Counted from the first letter of the stretch, positions 34,163 to 43,205 are shown. The stretch is 64,000 bases of DNA from DASVTU01 sp036387415 (GCA_036387415.1 DASVTU010000039.1:124001-188000), one strand, 5' to 3'. Made by a program: numbers and translations. Notes: generated from the sequence alone by a model not told the origin.

Positions 34163-35137
34163 TTATTCACGCCCCGAACGAAAGCAGGCCGTCGCTGCGT
34201 GGCAAAAATGAAACGACTCGTCTTCAAAATCTTCCGTCTCCATCTGAATGGTCAGATGATCGACGCCGAAGCGTTCCTGTAGTTTCGCACGGAGTTCTTT
34301 GAGGAGCGCAGGTTGCGAAATAGCGCGTGTGTGAATGACGTGTGCGCTCAAGGCTTCGCGTCCCGACGTGATTGTCCAGACATGGAGGTCGTGCACGTCT
34401 TCGACTCCTTCCGTCTCAAGAATCACGTCCTCGACGGCGGCGAGATTGATGTGCGCGGGCGTGCCTTCCAAAAGGACATTTGTCGCCTCCCGAATCAACT
34501 TCCACGAACTCCAAATAATCAACACGCCGATGAGTGCGCTAAACAGAGGGTCGGCCTTGTACCATCCGTAGACCGACATCAACACGCCCGCCACAATCGC
34601 GCCGACCGAGCCGAGCGCGTCGCCGAGCACATGCAGCCATGCGCCGTGGACGTTCAAGTCTTCTGCGTGTTCGCTGTGCAGCAGCCACGCGCAGACGAGA
34701 TTGACGAGCAAACCGCCCGTCGCAATCGCAATCATCATCTCGCTCCGCACGGCGGGCGGCTCAGCCCAACGATGGTATGATTCGTAGAAGATGAACAGCG
34801 AAACGACGACGAGCGCGACACCGTTGATGAACGCGGCCAGAATTTCCAGACGATAATAACCGAACGTCTTATTCGGCGTCGCCGGACGCGCGCCAAACCA
34901 CACGGCCATCAACGCCAGCGCCAACGCTGCCACATCCGTCAGCATGTGTCCGGCATCCGCCAGTAGTGCAAGCGAACCCGTCCACCACCCGCCAAAGGCT
35001 TCGGCCAGCATGTAGATAGCCGTCAACATCAACACTGTCAGCAAGCGTCGGCGGTTGCGCGCAGCGCGTCCGTGCGAATGCGCGTGTGCGTCGTGTTGAT
35101 GCCGTTGCGGGGGCTGATGTCCGTTCGGCGATTTCAT
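34163..35137 (-). CDS. cation diffusion facilitator metal exporter (CzcD/ZitB type)
   Basis: About 324 residues in the inner membrane; exports zinc or a similar divalent cation against protons. A His-rich N-terminus (HAHSHG) precedes six predicted helices. The metal site motifs are LADAGHMLTD (helix 2, HxxxD type) and GDALGSVG with HVLGD (helix 5). The cytoplasmic C-terminal domain has GVEDVHDLHVWTI and DHLTIQME, typical of CDF proteins, and a C-terminal extension with two Cys and His. The ATG at 35137 gives a normal N-terminus; a TTG at 35158 also exists. A striking palindrome lies just upstream. Confidence 0.9.
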   Translation of the reverse strand: MKSPNGHQPPQRHQHDAHAHSHGRAARNRRRLLTVLMLTAIYMLAEAFGGWWTGSLALLADAGHMLTDVAALALALMAVWFGARPATPNKTFGYYRLEILAAFINGVALVVVSLFIFYESYHRWAEPPAVRSEMMIAIATGGLLVNLVCAWLLHSEHAEDLNVHGAWLHVLGDALGSVGAIVAGVLMSVYGWYKADPLFSALIGVLIIWSSWKLIREATNVLLEGTPAHINLAAVEDVILETEGVEDVHDLHVWTITSGREALSAHVIHTRAISQPALLKELRAKLQERFGVDHLTIQMETEDFEDESFHFCHAATACFRSGRE

Positions 35138-35165
35138 CTGGGTAAAAGAAGATTGCAAAAAGTTA

Positions 35166-35201
35166 CCGGATACAGCCTGTAAGATTACAAGCCGTATCCG
35201 G
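35166..35201. promoter_or_regulatory. 36-base near-palindrome just upstream of the CDF exporter
   Basis: Arms 35166-35182 and 35185-35201 pair over 17 bases (two G-U) with only two bases between them. It ends eight bases before the alternative TTG start and 29 before the ATG. It could be a metal-sensor operator in DNA or a hairpin in the leader RNA near the ribosome site. Confidence 0.5.
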
Positions 35202-35338
35202 CATCGTCAACCATCAGTTTTCCGCGTCTCTTTTGCCCGCTCAACTCAACAGCAACACGCGTTCGCCATTCCAACCTCACACGACGTATGCGTGCACGCG
35301 CCACGGACGCATCGCGCAGACGACACAAACTTCATCAA

Positions 35339-36127
35339 CTATAACTCGGCCACGTTGAGCGCCTTGTTGAAATCACGATAAAGCTCGTTGAGTGTGCGTA
35401 TGGCACGCTCCAACACGCGCGGCAGGTCTTCTATATCTTCGGGATTTATCACCAGATTGACGTGATGCAGAAAGGCCGCGTGTGGGTCGGCGGTGCGGAC
35501 GTTGGGTAAGAGATGCACGAAGAAAACGCGGCGTCGCTGCGCGGGTCGGAGCGAGTTGATTTCACGATTGATGAAGGCCGCGCCCTGTTCCATCGCATCG
35601 AAATCGGGGTCGAGGATGACAACATCCATCTGCTCCTCGCGCATCCGTTCGATGGCCTGCCCCGTATCGTCGGCGATGAATATCTCGTATTGATTCTGCG
35701 ACAACAAACGCGCCGTCGCCTCGCGGTGTGCCCTTCCGGTACAAATCAACGCGCGCCTCTGCCTCCACCTCCGTCCGCCTTCCGTCTTCGACGCCGCGCC
35801 CTCTGCGAGACCCTGCTGCAAGAGCGTCGCGAGCAGTCGCGCCACTTCGCTTTCGTTGGTGGACGGCGCGGAAGGCATTTTGCCCGACACTTCGACCGAC
35901 TGCTCGACCTGATTGGACGACGCGGAGGAAGGTTTCGATTCGCGTTGTCGTGACGAAGCGGGCATGTCGCCCGCGACGGCGAGCGCGCTTCCGTCCGCGG
36001 TGGAGCCTGCGGGCTGCGCGTTGATAATGAACTGGCACTTCGGGCAGCGAACGGTGAAGGCACGCGAAGGAATTTTGGCATCTTCCAGTTGCAGGCGCGT
36101 GGTGCAATTCGAGCAGGTAACAATCAT
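35339..36127 (-). CDS. MJ0042 zinc-ribbon protein with C-terminal receiver-like domain
   Basis: 262 residues. The N-terminal zinc ribbon has Cys5, Cys8, Cys28 and Cys31 (TCSNC ... VRCPKCQF), the MJ0042 motif. A Ser/Pro/acidic linker (35-115) leads to an alpha/beta domain (about 122-245) with RALICTGRAHREATARLL, IFIADDTGQAIERM and DVVILDPDFDA, which resembles a response-regulator receiver. The Asp in LDPDFD could be a phosphorylation site, although the usual DxxMP is not exact. Comparable zinc-ribbon proteins occur in Myxococcus and relatives. Function unknown. Confidence 0.75.
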   Translation of the reverse strand: MIVTCSNCTTRLQLEDAKIPSRAFTVRCPKCQFIINAQPAGSTADGSALAVAGDMPASSRQRESKPSSASSNQVEQSVEVSGKMPSAPSTNESEVARLLATLLQQGLAEGAASKTEGGRRWRQRRALICTGRAHREATARLLSQNQYEIFIADDTGQAIERMREEQMDVVILDPDFDAMEQGAAFINREINSLRPAQRRRVFFVHLLPNVRTADPHAAFLHHVNLVINPEDIEDLPRVLERAIRTLNELYRDFNKALNVAEL

Positions 36128-36275
36128 AACGATGATAGAGGTCAGCGGTTAGAGGTTAGAAGTCAGAGGTTAGTTATCAGGAGGTGCGACGGCAGAAGTT
36201 GGAAGTTTGTAAAGCATCGAATGCTAATGTTCTTGCTTTCACTGACCTCTGGCCTATGACCTCTAACCTCTATTT
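36128..36275. repeat. purine-first inverted repeat, GGTTAGAGGTCAG word type
   Basis: The left arm (about 36136-36178) is made of GAGGTCAG and GGTTAGAGG words. The right arm (about 36238-36273) has CACTGACCTCTGGCC and ATGACCTCTAACCTC. The loop is about 60 bases. It lies between pilT and the MJ0042 gene. Confidence 0.6.
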
Positions 36276-37493
36276 TTATTCAATCATATTGAGCATGGAA
36301 GGTGCGCTGTTTGAGCGTCCGGGGACGGGTCTTGTACCGCGCACGCCGTTGTTGCCGCCGTTGCTGCCGTTGCCCATCGTGACAAACTCGTCGGAGGCAG
36401 ACATGCCTTTGAGCGCGAGGAGGAGGTTGTTTTGGTTGGTGGCAAAAGCGAGTCCGTCTTCGAGCGTGATGGTCTTATTCTCAATCAAGCCCTTGATAAC
36501 GTAGTCGAACTCCTGCATGCCTTCGAGTTTGCCGTCGCGCATCGCATCGAGCAGCGACTTGCCTTCCGACTCGCCCTCTGTGATGTACTCGCGCGTGCGC
36601 GGAGTGGAGACCAGAACCTCGACGGCGGCGATGCGTCCCGCGGCGTCGGCGCGTGGAATGAGACGTTGCGAGATGATGTAACGGAAGGTCTGCGCGAGGC
36701 GTGTACGGATGACCTGTTCTTCGTTTTTCGGATAGAGACCGATGATACGGTCGATGGTTTTGGAGGCGTCAATCGTGTGAAGGGTTGAGAGAACAAGGTG
36801 GCCTGTCTCCGCCGCTTCGAGCGCAATCTCGGTCGTCTCGTAGTCGCGCATTTCGCCGATGAGAATCACCTTTGGAGCCTGCCGGAGCGCGGCGCGCAGA
36901 GCCGAGGGAAAATCTTTGGCGTCGGAGCCGATTTCGCGTTGGTTGATGGTCGATTTTTTGTGCTGGTGTAGAAACTCTATCGGGTCTTCGATGGTGACGA
37001 TGTGGTGCTGGTAGGTTTCGTTGATGCGGTCGATGATGGCGGCGAGCGTGGAACTCTTGCCTGCGCCTGTCGGCCCCGTGACGAGCACGATGCCGTTGCG
37101 GAGGTCGCCAATGTCGGCGAGCGACATGGGCAAGTTCAGAGACTTGAGCGTCGGTACCTCGGTCGGGATAACGCGCATCACGATGGAATAGGTGCCGCGT
37201 TGCTGGAAAATGTTGACACGAAAGCGCATACGCGACGGGAGAGAGTAACTGAGGTCGGCTGAGCCGGTGTGGATGAGGCGATGCGCCGCCTCGGGGTTTT
37301 CGTTCATCAGCGTCATGGCGATGACTTCCGTCTGGTAAGGCGAAAGTTTTTGCAGGCCGAGCGGTTGGACGGGCGTCAGTTTGCCGTTGATTTCCACTTG
37401 CGGCGGTTGCCCGACAGAGAAATTGAGGTCGCTGATGCGGTCGGAAACGAGCAGCATGCGCTCGATGATGGGCGGCAAATCGAAGAAGCTCAA
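36276..37493 (-). CDS. pilT: type IV pilus retraction ATPase PilT
   Basis: 405 residues. It pulls pili back by depolymerising pilin at the inner membrane. Walker A is GPTGAGKS (140-147). The Asp-box region contains IEDPIEF, the Walker B-like segment IGEMRD (212-217) and the His-box LSTLHTID. The C-terminal AIRNLIR-like motif of classical PilT is not obvious; the tail is instead Gly/Asn/Pro-rich, so the protein could be a PilT-like PilU variant. The start is TTG with CGGAG about nine bases upstream. No pilB or pilC is near; pilN/pilO are 11 kb away. Confidence 0.9.
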   Translation of the reverse strand: MSFFDLPPIIERMLLVSDRISDLNFSVGQPPQVEINGKLTPVQPLGLQKLSPYQTEVIAMTLMNENPEAAHRLIHTGSADLSYSLPSRMRFRVNIFQQRGTYSIVMRVIPTEVPTLKSLNLPMSLADIGDLRNGIVLVTGPTGAGKSSTLAAIIDRINETYQHHIVTIEDPIEFLHQHKKSTINQREIGSDAKDFPSALRAALRQAPKVILIGEMRDYETTEIALEAAETGHLVLSTLHTIDASKTIDRIIGLYPKNEEQVIRTRLAQTFRYIISQRLIPRADAAGRIAAVEVLVSTPRTREYITEGESEGKSLLDAMRDGKLEGMQEFDYVIKGLIENKTITLEDGLAFATNQNNLLLALKGMSASDEFVTMGNGSNGGNNGVRGTRPVPGRSNSAPSMLNMIE

Positions 37494-37606
37494 GGGTTTA
37501 CGCTCCGAAGGCTGAGAACCGGAATAGTTGAGGAAGGCTCTTTTGACGTTCGACTCAAGAACCTCTCGGCTCTCAAGCTCGAAACGCTGAATATTGTCGC
37601 TGAAAA

Positions 37607-37643
37607 ATCAGGCAAAAGCAAGTTAAAACTTTTAACTCCTGAT
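37607..37643 (-). terminator. intrinsic terminator after thiE
   Basis: On the minus strand ATCAGG (37638-37643) pairs with CCTGAT (37607-37612), enclosing AGTTAAAA/TTTTAACT, and is followed by a run of five T. It is 45 bases after the thiE stop. Confidence 0.7.
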
Positions 37644-37687
37644 ATTTCAACACTTGTTCGTCAGAAAGGATAATCAGGGGATTTGTG

Positions 37688-38311
37688 TTAGGAGAAAAAC
37701 TCGCGTGTGCGACGTGCAATTTCCGTCGCTTCACACGCGACGAGGGCGCTGATGAGTGCGACGCTATCTGCGCCCGCGTCGAGGACGACACGGGCATTTT
37801 CGGGCGTGATTCCGCCAATGGCGACGAGCGGAATTGCGCCGATTTCAGCCCGCACACGTCGCAAGCCGTCGAGGCCGACGACTGCATCCGGATTCTCTTT
37901 GGACGAAGTTGTAAAGATGGGGCCGATGGCGATGTAATCCACAGGCAGACGCGCCGCCTCGCGCGCCTGTCCGACCGTATGCGTCGAAAACCCAATAATC
38001 GCACGCTCGCCAAGCAACGCCCGCGCTGCCTCCGGCGGCAAATCATCCTGACCAAGATGCACTCCATCCGCGCCTACCGCTTGAGCGATGTCCACACGGT
38101 CGTTCACGATGAGACGCGCGCCCCGCTCACGCGCCGCGCCGACGGCGGCCAACGCCTCTCTATAAAACTCACGCGGCGATAGATGCTTTTCGCGCACCTG
38201 CACCAACCCCGCGCCGCCCTCGCACAGACGCGCCACCTGCTCCGCATGCGACAACCCGGAGAGCCGCACGTCTGTAATCGGATATAGTTTCGGTAAAGTG
38301 AACCCGCGCAT
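37688..38311 (-). CDS. thiE: thiamine-phosphate synthase
   Basis: 207 residues from MRGFTLPKLYPITD. Joins HMP-diphosphate and thiazole phosphate. Typical motifs: YPITDVRLSG, LVQVREKHLS, LIVNDRVDIA, GVHLGQDDLP, YIAIGPIFTT and LVAIGGITPENA, so the active site is intact. The GTG at 38344 would add eleven poor residues and is rejected. No other thi gene and no thiamine riboswitch were found. The start lies 53 bases after the S9 peptidase stop on the same strand. Confidence 0.93.
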   Translation of the reverse strand: MRGFTLPKLYPITDVRLSGLSHAEQVARLCEGGAGLVQVREKHLSPREFYREALAAVGAARERGARLIVNDRVDIAQAVGADGVHLGQDDLPPEAARALLGERAIIGFSTHTVGQAREAARLPVDYIAIGPIFTTSSKENPDAVVGLDGLRRVRAEIGAIPLVAIGGITPENARVVLDAGADSVALISALVACEATEIARRTREFFS

Positions 38312-38363
38312 GTCTGTTTCACACGACCCTCGATGGCTATTCACGACGTGCGATGCTTGGCGC

Positions 38364-41033
38364 TCATCTTGTTTCTGACTCTCGTCTCGTCTTGGCTCTG
38401 GGCGCAGCGTCGTTCTTGAGACGAAGATTCGTCTCGAAGAGTCGGAGGATGCGTTTGTATTCGTCCGCCCAACTCGACGCGCGCTCGAAGCTGTGGTCTT
38501 CGACCGGGTAGACGGCGAGTTCCCAGTTCTCTTTTCGGAGTTCGATGAGACGTTGGACGAGGCGCACGGTGTCCTGAAAATGGACGTTGGTATCGACCAT
38601 GCCGTGACAGATGAGAAGCGCGCCCTTTAAGCCCTCGGCATGGTAGATGGGCGAACTTCGGCGATAGGCTTCGAGGTCGTTCTGCGGGAGGTTGAGGATG
38701 TTGGCGGTGTAGGGATGATTGTAGTGTGCCCAATCGGCGACGGGTCGTAGCGCCGCGCCTGCCGCGAAGACATCGGGCGCGGTGAACATCGCCATGAAGG
38801 TGATGAAGCCGCCGTATGAGCCGCCATAGATGCCGATGCGTCGCGGGTCAATGCCGTGCTCGGAGACGAGATAGTTGACTGCATCGAGGTGGTCGGTCAA
38901 ATCCTTGCCGCCCATGTGTCGGTAGATGCCTGTGCGCCAGTCGCGCCCGTAACCGGCGGAACCGCGATAGTCGATGTCGATGACTGTGTAGCCGCGCTCC
39001 ATCAAGAGATGATGAAACATATACTCGCGGAAGTAAGAACTCCACCAACGATGCACGTTCTGTAAGTAGCCCGCGCCGTGGACGAAGACGACCGCCGCAC
39101 CGCCCTTCTGAAAATTCGCGGGCTTGTAGAGACGCGCATGTACGCTTGCGCCGTCGCGCGCCTTGAAGGAAACGACGGGCGGGTCAATCCACTTGTACGA
39201 CTGCCATTCGTCGGTCGGCGAGGTCGTTATCTGTTTTGCTTCGCGTTCGGTCGATTGGGGACGGTTCGTGTCGAGATAGAGTTCGGGCGGTCGGTTGCTG
39301 TAGGAACGGATGATGGCGAGCATCTCGCCATCGGGCGAGATGTCCACTTGATTGTGGCCGGGCATCCGAGTGAGGCGCGTGCGTGCGCCGCCCGACAATG
39401 GCATCTCGTAGAGGTGTCGCTCAAAGTAACTGACTTCGCTTGAAGTGAAATAGAACTTCGTCTTGTCATCGGAAAGACGCACGTCGGAGACTTCAAACGT
39501 GCCTGAGGTGAGTTGGATGAGTGCGCCGCCTGGCGACGTTGCGATGGTGTAGAGATGCGAGAAGCCGTCGCGCTCGGATTGAAAATAGACGCGCTCGTTG
39601 TCGGGCAACCAGCCGAGTGTGAAGGAACCGGGGCCGCCGACCCATGCGTCGTCGTGAAGGGTGATGAGCACGCGCGTCTTGCCCGTTGCGGGGTCGAGCA
39701 GCATCACCCAACGGTCTTTGTTGTCGGCGGAGCGTGCGAGCATCGCGGCGCGTTTGCCGTCCTCCGACCACTGAAGCGCAAAGAGTTGTACGTCGCGGTC
39801 ACGCATCTGCGGCGGCTGTGCGTTTTCGGTCTGCTGCTGCTGTTGCCCTGTGGCGCGCGTCGGCGTCTGTGTTTGTTGTTGAGATTGCTCTTGTTGCGTC
39901 TGTTGTTGTTGCGCTTGCGTCTGCTGTTGTTGAGTTTGTTGAGGTTCTGCGCCGCGTTCGCGTGCGGCCTGTTCGGTGGCGTTGGCTTCGGTGCGCGTGC
40001 GGACGACGGGCACGACCTCGACGCGCTGACCATGTTCGACAGGCTTCGCTTCGCCCGTCCCAACGTTGATGATGAAGATGCGGCTGCGTGCCTGCGCGTC
40101 GCCGACTTTGGTGCGCGAAGCGATGTCTTCGGTGTAGGCCGTCTCGGTGACGTAGTTGGGCACGATTGAATTCTTCGCGCCGCTCGCAGGCTCGTTGATG
40201 GTGGCGACGACGTAAGTTTCGTCGGGCGCAAGCAGCAGACTCGACACGCTCTGACCGGACGCGAGATTGAACGGCTTACGCTTTTCGCGTTGCTTGCGTT
40301 TGGCCTCCTGCTCCTCGCGTTGCGCGGCGCGCTCGCGCACTGCTTCGAGCAGCGTACGTTCTTCTCGCTTGAGCGTCTCCTGGCTTTCCGTGCCGCGTTG
40401 CGGCGGCGTCTCGGAAGATGCGCCGCCACCGCTCTGACGTTGCGCGCCGCTCGCACGTGCAGCGCCTCCCGCGTCGCCGCCTCCGCCGCCCGTACGTATG
40501 TCGGTTAACTGCGTGAGCGAACCGCCGTCGAGCGCGAGCACGTAGAGATTATTCTGCCGCGTGAAGTAGATGCGTTTCTGGTCGCGCGTGAATCGCGGGT
40601 TGGTTTCGACCTCGACGGTATCTGTGATTTGCCTGCGCGTGGACGTCTCATGGTTGTAGAGATAGATGTCGCCCTCGTCGGTCAACACCGTCAGACGCTT
40701 GTCCTTCGACAACTCGCCGGAGACGGGCGGAGCTTGCTTGGCTTCCTCGTCTGAGAGTTTACGCAGGCCGCTGCCGTCGCGGTTGACGACGTAGTGCGAC
40801 GCTTCCTTGAGACGCGGCTCGCCCGCGCGCTTCCAGCGAAAATAGACTCGCTGGCTGTCGCGCGACCAACGCACGTCCGTCGGTTGATAGCCGACCAAAT
40901 CGGAGCCGCGCATGATGCTATCGACGGTCAACTCAAAACGCTTAGGCTGCTGTTGTTGCGCGACCAATGCCGACGGATGAACCAGCAAGACGACGAGTAG
41001 GAGAACGACGCGTGTGCGATTTCTTTTTGGCAT
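38364..41033 (-). CDS. S9 family prolyl oligopeptidase-like peptidase with a Gln-rich insert
   Basis: About 889 residues, exported by a signal peptide (MPKRNRTRVVLLLVVLL...ALVAQ). The N-terminal beta-propeller (about 30-620, with repeated WSRDSQRVYF and WSPD-like blocks) covers a C-terminal hydrolase (about 640-870). The triad is Ser in GGSYGGF, Asp in GMVDTNVHF and His in VEDHSFE. An insertion near 365-415 is almost pure Gln/Thr, an unusual low-complexity loop within a propeller blade. A second charged EKR-rich stretch lies at about 230-265. Two ATG starts are possible (41033, 41048). Confidence 0.88.
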   Translation of the reverse strand: MPKRNRTRVVLLLVVLLVHPSALVAQQQQPKRFELTVDSIMRGSDLVGYQPTDVRWSRDSQRVYFRWKRAGEPRLKEASHYVVNRDGSGLRKLSDEEAKQAPPVSGELSKDKRLTVLTDEGDIYLYNHETSTRRQITDTVEVETNPRFTRDQKRIYFTRQNNLYVLALDGGSLTQLTDIRTGGGGGDAGGAARASGAQRQSGGGASSETPPQRGTESQETLKREERTLLEAVRERAAQREEQEAKRKQREKRKPFNLASGQSVSSLLLAPDETYVVATINEPASGAKNSIVPNYVTETAYTEDIASRTKVGDAQARSRIFIINVGTGEAKPVEHGQRVEVVPVVRTRTEANATEQAARERGAEPQQTQQQQTQAQQQQTQQEQSQQQTQTPTRATGQQQQQTENAQPPQMRDRDVQLFALQWSEDGKRAAMLARSADNKDRWVMLLDPATGKTRVLITLHDDAWVGGPGSFTLGWLPDNERVYFQSERDGFSHLYTIATSPGGALIQLTSGTFEVSDVRLSDDKTKFYFTSSEVSYFERHLYEMPLSGGARTRLTRMPGHNQVDISPDGEMLAIIRSYSNRPPELYLDTNRPQSTEREAKQITTSPTDEWQSYKWIDPPVVSFKARDGASVHARLYKPANFQKGGAAVVFVHGAGYLQNVHRWWSSYFREYMFHHLLMERGYTVIDIDYRGSAGYGRDWRTGIYRHMGGKDLTDHLDAVNYLVSEHGIDPRRIGIYGGSYGGFITFMAMFTAPDVFAAGAALRPVADWAHYNHPYTANILNLPQNDLEAYRRSSPIYHAEGLKGALLICHGMVDTNVHFQDTVRLVQRLIELRKENWELAVYPVEDHSFERASSWADEYKRILRLFETNLRLKNDAAPRAKTRRESETR

Positions 41034-41132
41034 AAACTCAAGTTTCATGTGGGATTTGGCGCGCAACGTCAACCACTCTCGAACGAGAGGCGCGGGGTTT
41101 GTTTATCGTCTATTCATCAAAGATTGATGCTC

Positions 41133-42002
41133 TCAGAGATTGATACGCTCAACGCGGACGCTCAAATCCGGCATCACTGTGATGGTGTGATTGTCGGGCA
41201 CGTCGAGCCAGTCCGAGAGGTCGTCCGTCAGGCGTTCGCTCGCAACGATGACCGCCGACGCCTTTGCTTCCGGCTCGACTGAATGCATATCACATGCGCC
41301 GTCCGGTAGACATTCAAAGCGCATCCCGCGCGAGTAATGAAGCGATGCGCCCGCGATGCCCTCCGCCGAACAATAACGCGAGACAACGAACGCATGCCCG
41401 TCCGTCACCGCGAAGTTATAAAACGACGGCTCGACCGTCCCCGCCTCGCGCGTCCATCCGTCCAACTTGGTAATCGTTTCCACCAACGCGCGACGCAAAT
41501 CGTCGCCCGTCGTCTCGCCGAATGCGACGCCGAGGCAATCGAGAAAGACGGCGAAGGCGTGCTCCGAATCGGTCGTGCCTTGAATCATGTTGTAGTATTC
41601 GTCCTTCAAACTTTCGCGCAAGGGTCGTTTGATGTGATGGAAACCCGCGACCGAGCCGTTATGCATCCACATAAAACGGTCGTAACTGAAGGGATGGACG
41701 TTGGCCTCGTTGACGGCCATGCCCGGAGTCGCCGCGCGCACGTGCGCGAACAGTGACGCGGCGCGTGTCTTCGCCGCGAGGCTCTGCAAGTTGCGATTCG
41801 ACCACGCGGGCGTCACCGAATGTTGCACGCACGGTGACGGGTCGACCTCCGGCACATACCACCCGACGCCGAACCCGTCGCCGTTCAAAGGCTCCGCACG
41901 TTCGCGCGCATGATAGCTTTGCATGATGAGAGAATTCGTCGGACGGTACAGCAAGTCCGCAAGCAGCAACGGCGCACCCGCATAAGCGATAAAACGACAC
42001 AT
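41133..42002 (-). CDS. class II glutamine amidotransferase (EgtC/YafJ type)
   Basis: 289 residues. Cys2 after the removed Met is the nucleophile (MCRFIAYAG). The Ntn-hydrolase set includes NGDGFGVGWY, LFAHVRAAT, HPFSYDRFMWMHNG and TTDSEHAFAVFLD. Related proteins are EgtC, which hydrolyses gamma-glutamyl intermediates in ergothioneine synthesis, and YafJ of unknown substrate. No ergothioneine genes (egtB, egtD) are near, so the substrate stays open. Confidence 0.85.
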   Translation of the reverse strand: MCRFIAYAGAPLLLADLLYRPTNSLIMQSYHARERAEPLNGDGFGVGWYVPEVDPSPCVQHSVTPAWSNRNLQSLAAKTRAASLFAHVRAATPGMAVNEANVHPFSYDRFMWMHNGSVAGFHHIKRPLRESLKDEYYNMIQGTTDSEHAFAVFLDCLGVAFGETTGDDLRRALVETITKLDGWTREAGTVEPSFYNFAVTDGHAFVVSRYCSAEGIAGASLHYSRGMRFECLPDGACDMHSVEPEAKASAVIVASERLTDDLSDWLDVPDNHTITVMPDLSVRVERINL

Positions 42003-42053
42003 AAGAATTCCCCGAATCGACTAACAAACAGACGGATTTGGATGGAGCATGAC

Positions 42054-42284
42054 ATGAGCGAGCAACCCGATAATACACCAGAACCCGAAACGCGGTCGCG
42101 CCCCGAACACCGCCGCCGCAACGAGCCAAAGCAACAACAACCGCCACATCCCTACTATGATGATGACGCCACCGGCTACCAACCCTACAATCCCGACGCA
42201 GACGACGAAGACGATAGCGACGCAGACGTCGCTAACGATGCGGACGGCGCTAACGACCACGATGCGCCCGACTCGCGGACATAA
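42054..42284 (+). CDS. acidic, probably disordered small protein
   Basis: 76 residues from MSEQPDNTPEPE. GGAG lies six bases before this ATG. The composition is unusual: a Pro/Gln/Arg-rich first half and an Asp/Ala-rich end (DADDEDDSDADVANDADG), with no hydrophobic core. The opposite strand has an 79-codon hydrophobic frame that is the mirror of this bias. It could be a real disordered protein or a non-coding bias artefact. Confidence 0.4.
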   Translation: MSEQPDNTPEPETRSRPEHRRRNEPKQQQPPHPYYDDDATGYQPYNPDADDEDDSDADVANDADGANDHDAPDSRT

Positions 42285-42433
42285 AATGGCGTGAGCCGTG
42301 GAACCGTTTTCGCGTCGGGTGCGGGCGCAGGCGGTGTTTGACTTGATGCGGTATTTGGCGTAAGAAGTTTGATGTCTCGGATGGGTTGTTACTGTGCGGG
42401 CTAGTGGATTTTTTCAAGAGGAGTTGTGAACCG

Positions 42434-43018
42434 ATGTCAACCACCGTCACATCGACGACGCGCGCGTCGCGGAGAGGAACGAAGAAGCATCCGGCGCATT
42501 CGTCGCTCGGCGCGCTTATCGAAAGGCTGTCGGCGCTCACGCAGTCGCCGCCGCTCAGCGAGTTCAACGAGTGGTTGCAAGAGGTGAAAGTTGATGCGGC
42601 GGAGTTGCAACCGCACGTCGGCTTTAAGTCGGGGACTTACGCGCGCCACCTTATCTTCAGGAGTGAGTTTCTCGAACTGCTCGTTCTGTGTTGGAAGCCC
42701 GGACAGCGCACGCCGATTCACGACCACAACGGTTCTTACGGCGCGGTGCGCGTCTTGGAGGGCGTCTTGTGGGAGACGATGTTTACTCTAGAGACGCACG
42801 GGCTGGCCTATCATTCCTCACGCGAATGGCAGAGCGGACACGTCACCGGAGCCGACGTGCCCGACATACACCAACTCGGCAACCCCGAAGTGAGCGGTCA
42901 GGATTTGATTACGCTCCACCTCTACGCCCCGCCGCTTCGCGCCATCAACACCTACCGCATCGGCGAAACCGAATCCGAAAGCACCATCAACATGAATTCG
43001 TGGAACCCAACAATTTGA
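42434..43018 (+). CDS. cysteine dioxygenase family protein
   Basis: 194 residues. A cupin that oxidises cysteine (or a related thiol) to the sulfinate with Fe(II). The iron ligands are His96 and His98 (TPIHDHNGSYG) and His146 (PDIHQLGN). Arg71/Arg76 near YARHLIFRSEF correspond to the substrate-carboxylate Arg region. Gly103 stands where mammalian enzymes have the cross-linked Cys, as usual in bacteria. GAGGAG precedes the ATG by about ten bases. The gene ends directly at the composite inverted repeat. Confidence 0.88.
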   Translation: MSTTVTSTTRASRRGTKKHPAHSSLGALIERLSALTQSPPLSEFNEWLQEVKVDAAELQPHVGFKSGTYARHLIFRSEFLELLVLCWKPGQRTPIHDHNGSYGAVRVLEGVLWETMFTLETHGLAYHSSREWQSGHVTGADVPDIHQLGNPEVSGQDLITLHLYAPPLRAINTYRIGETESESTINMNSWNPTI

Positions 43019-43204
43019 ATTGCGGATTTCGGAATGCGCATTGGTGGAACAAGAATTCAGGTATCAGAAGTCCGAATAATTTCAGAAGCCGGAAGGAATA
43101 CCCGAAGACGTTTGAGAGAAAAGCTCGTCAAGCATGTTTGCTTGACGAGCTTTTCTACTGACTCCTGAATTCCGGCTTCTGCTTTTCAATCCGCATTCCG
43201 CAAT
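43019..43204. repeat. three-level nested inverted repeat between cysteine dioxygenase and typA
   Basis: Outer level: GCGGATTTCGGAATGCGC (about 43021-43040) pairs with ATCCGCATTCCGC (about 43189-43203). Middle level: AGAATTCAGG, CAGAAG and CAGAAGCCGGAA (about 43052-43096) pairs with TGACTCCTGAATTCC and GGCTTCTG (about 43159-43183). Core: AGAAAAGCTCGTCAAGCA (about 43119-43136) pairs perfectly with its complement (about 43140-43157), a strong terminator for convergent genes. Confidence 0.75.
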
Positions 43205-43205
43205 T

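Noticed and set aside
37494..38363. TPP riboswitch for thiE
   Set aside because: The space before thiE is 53 bases of the end of another gene and has no THI-box sequence.
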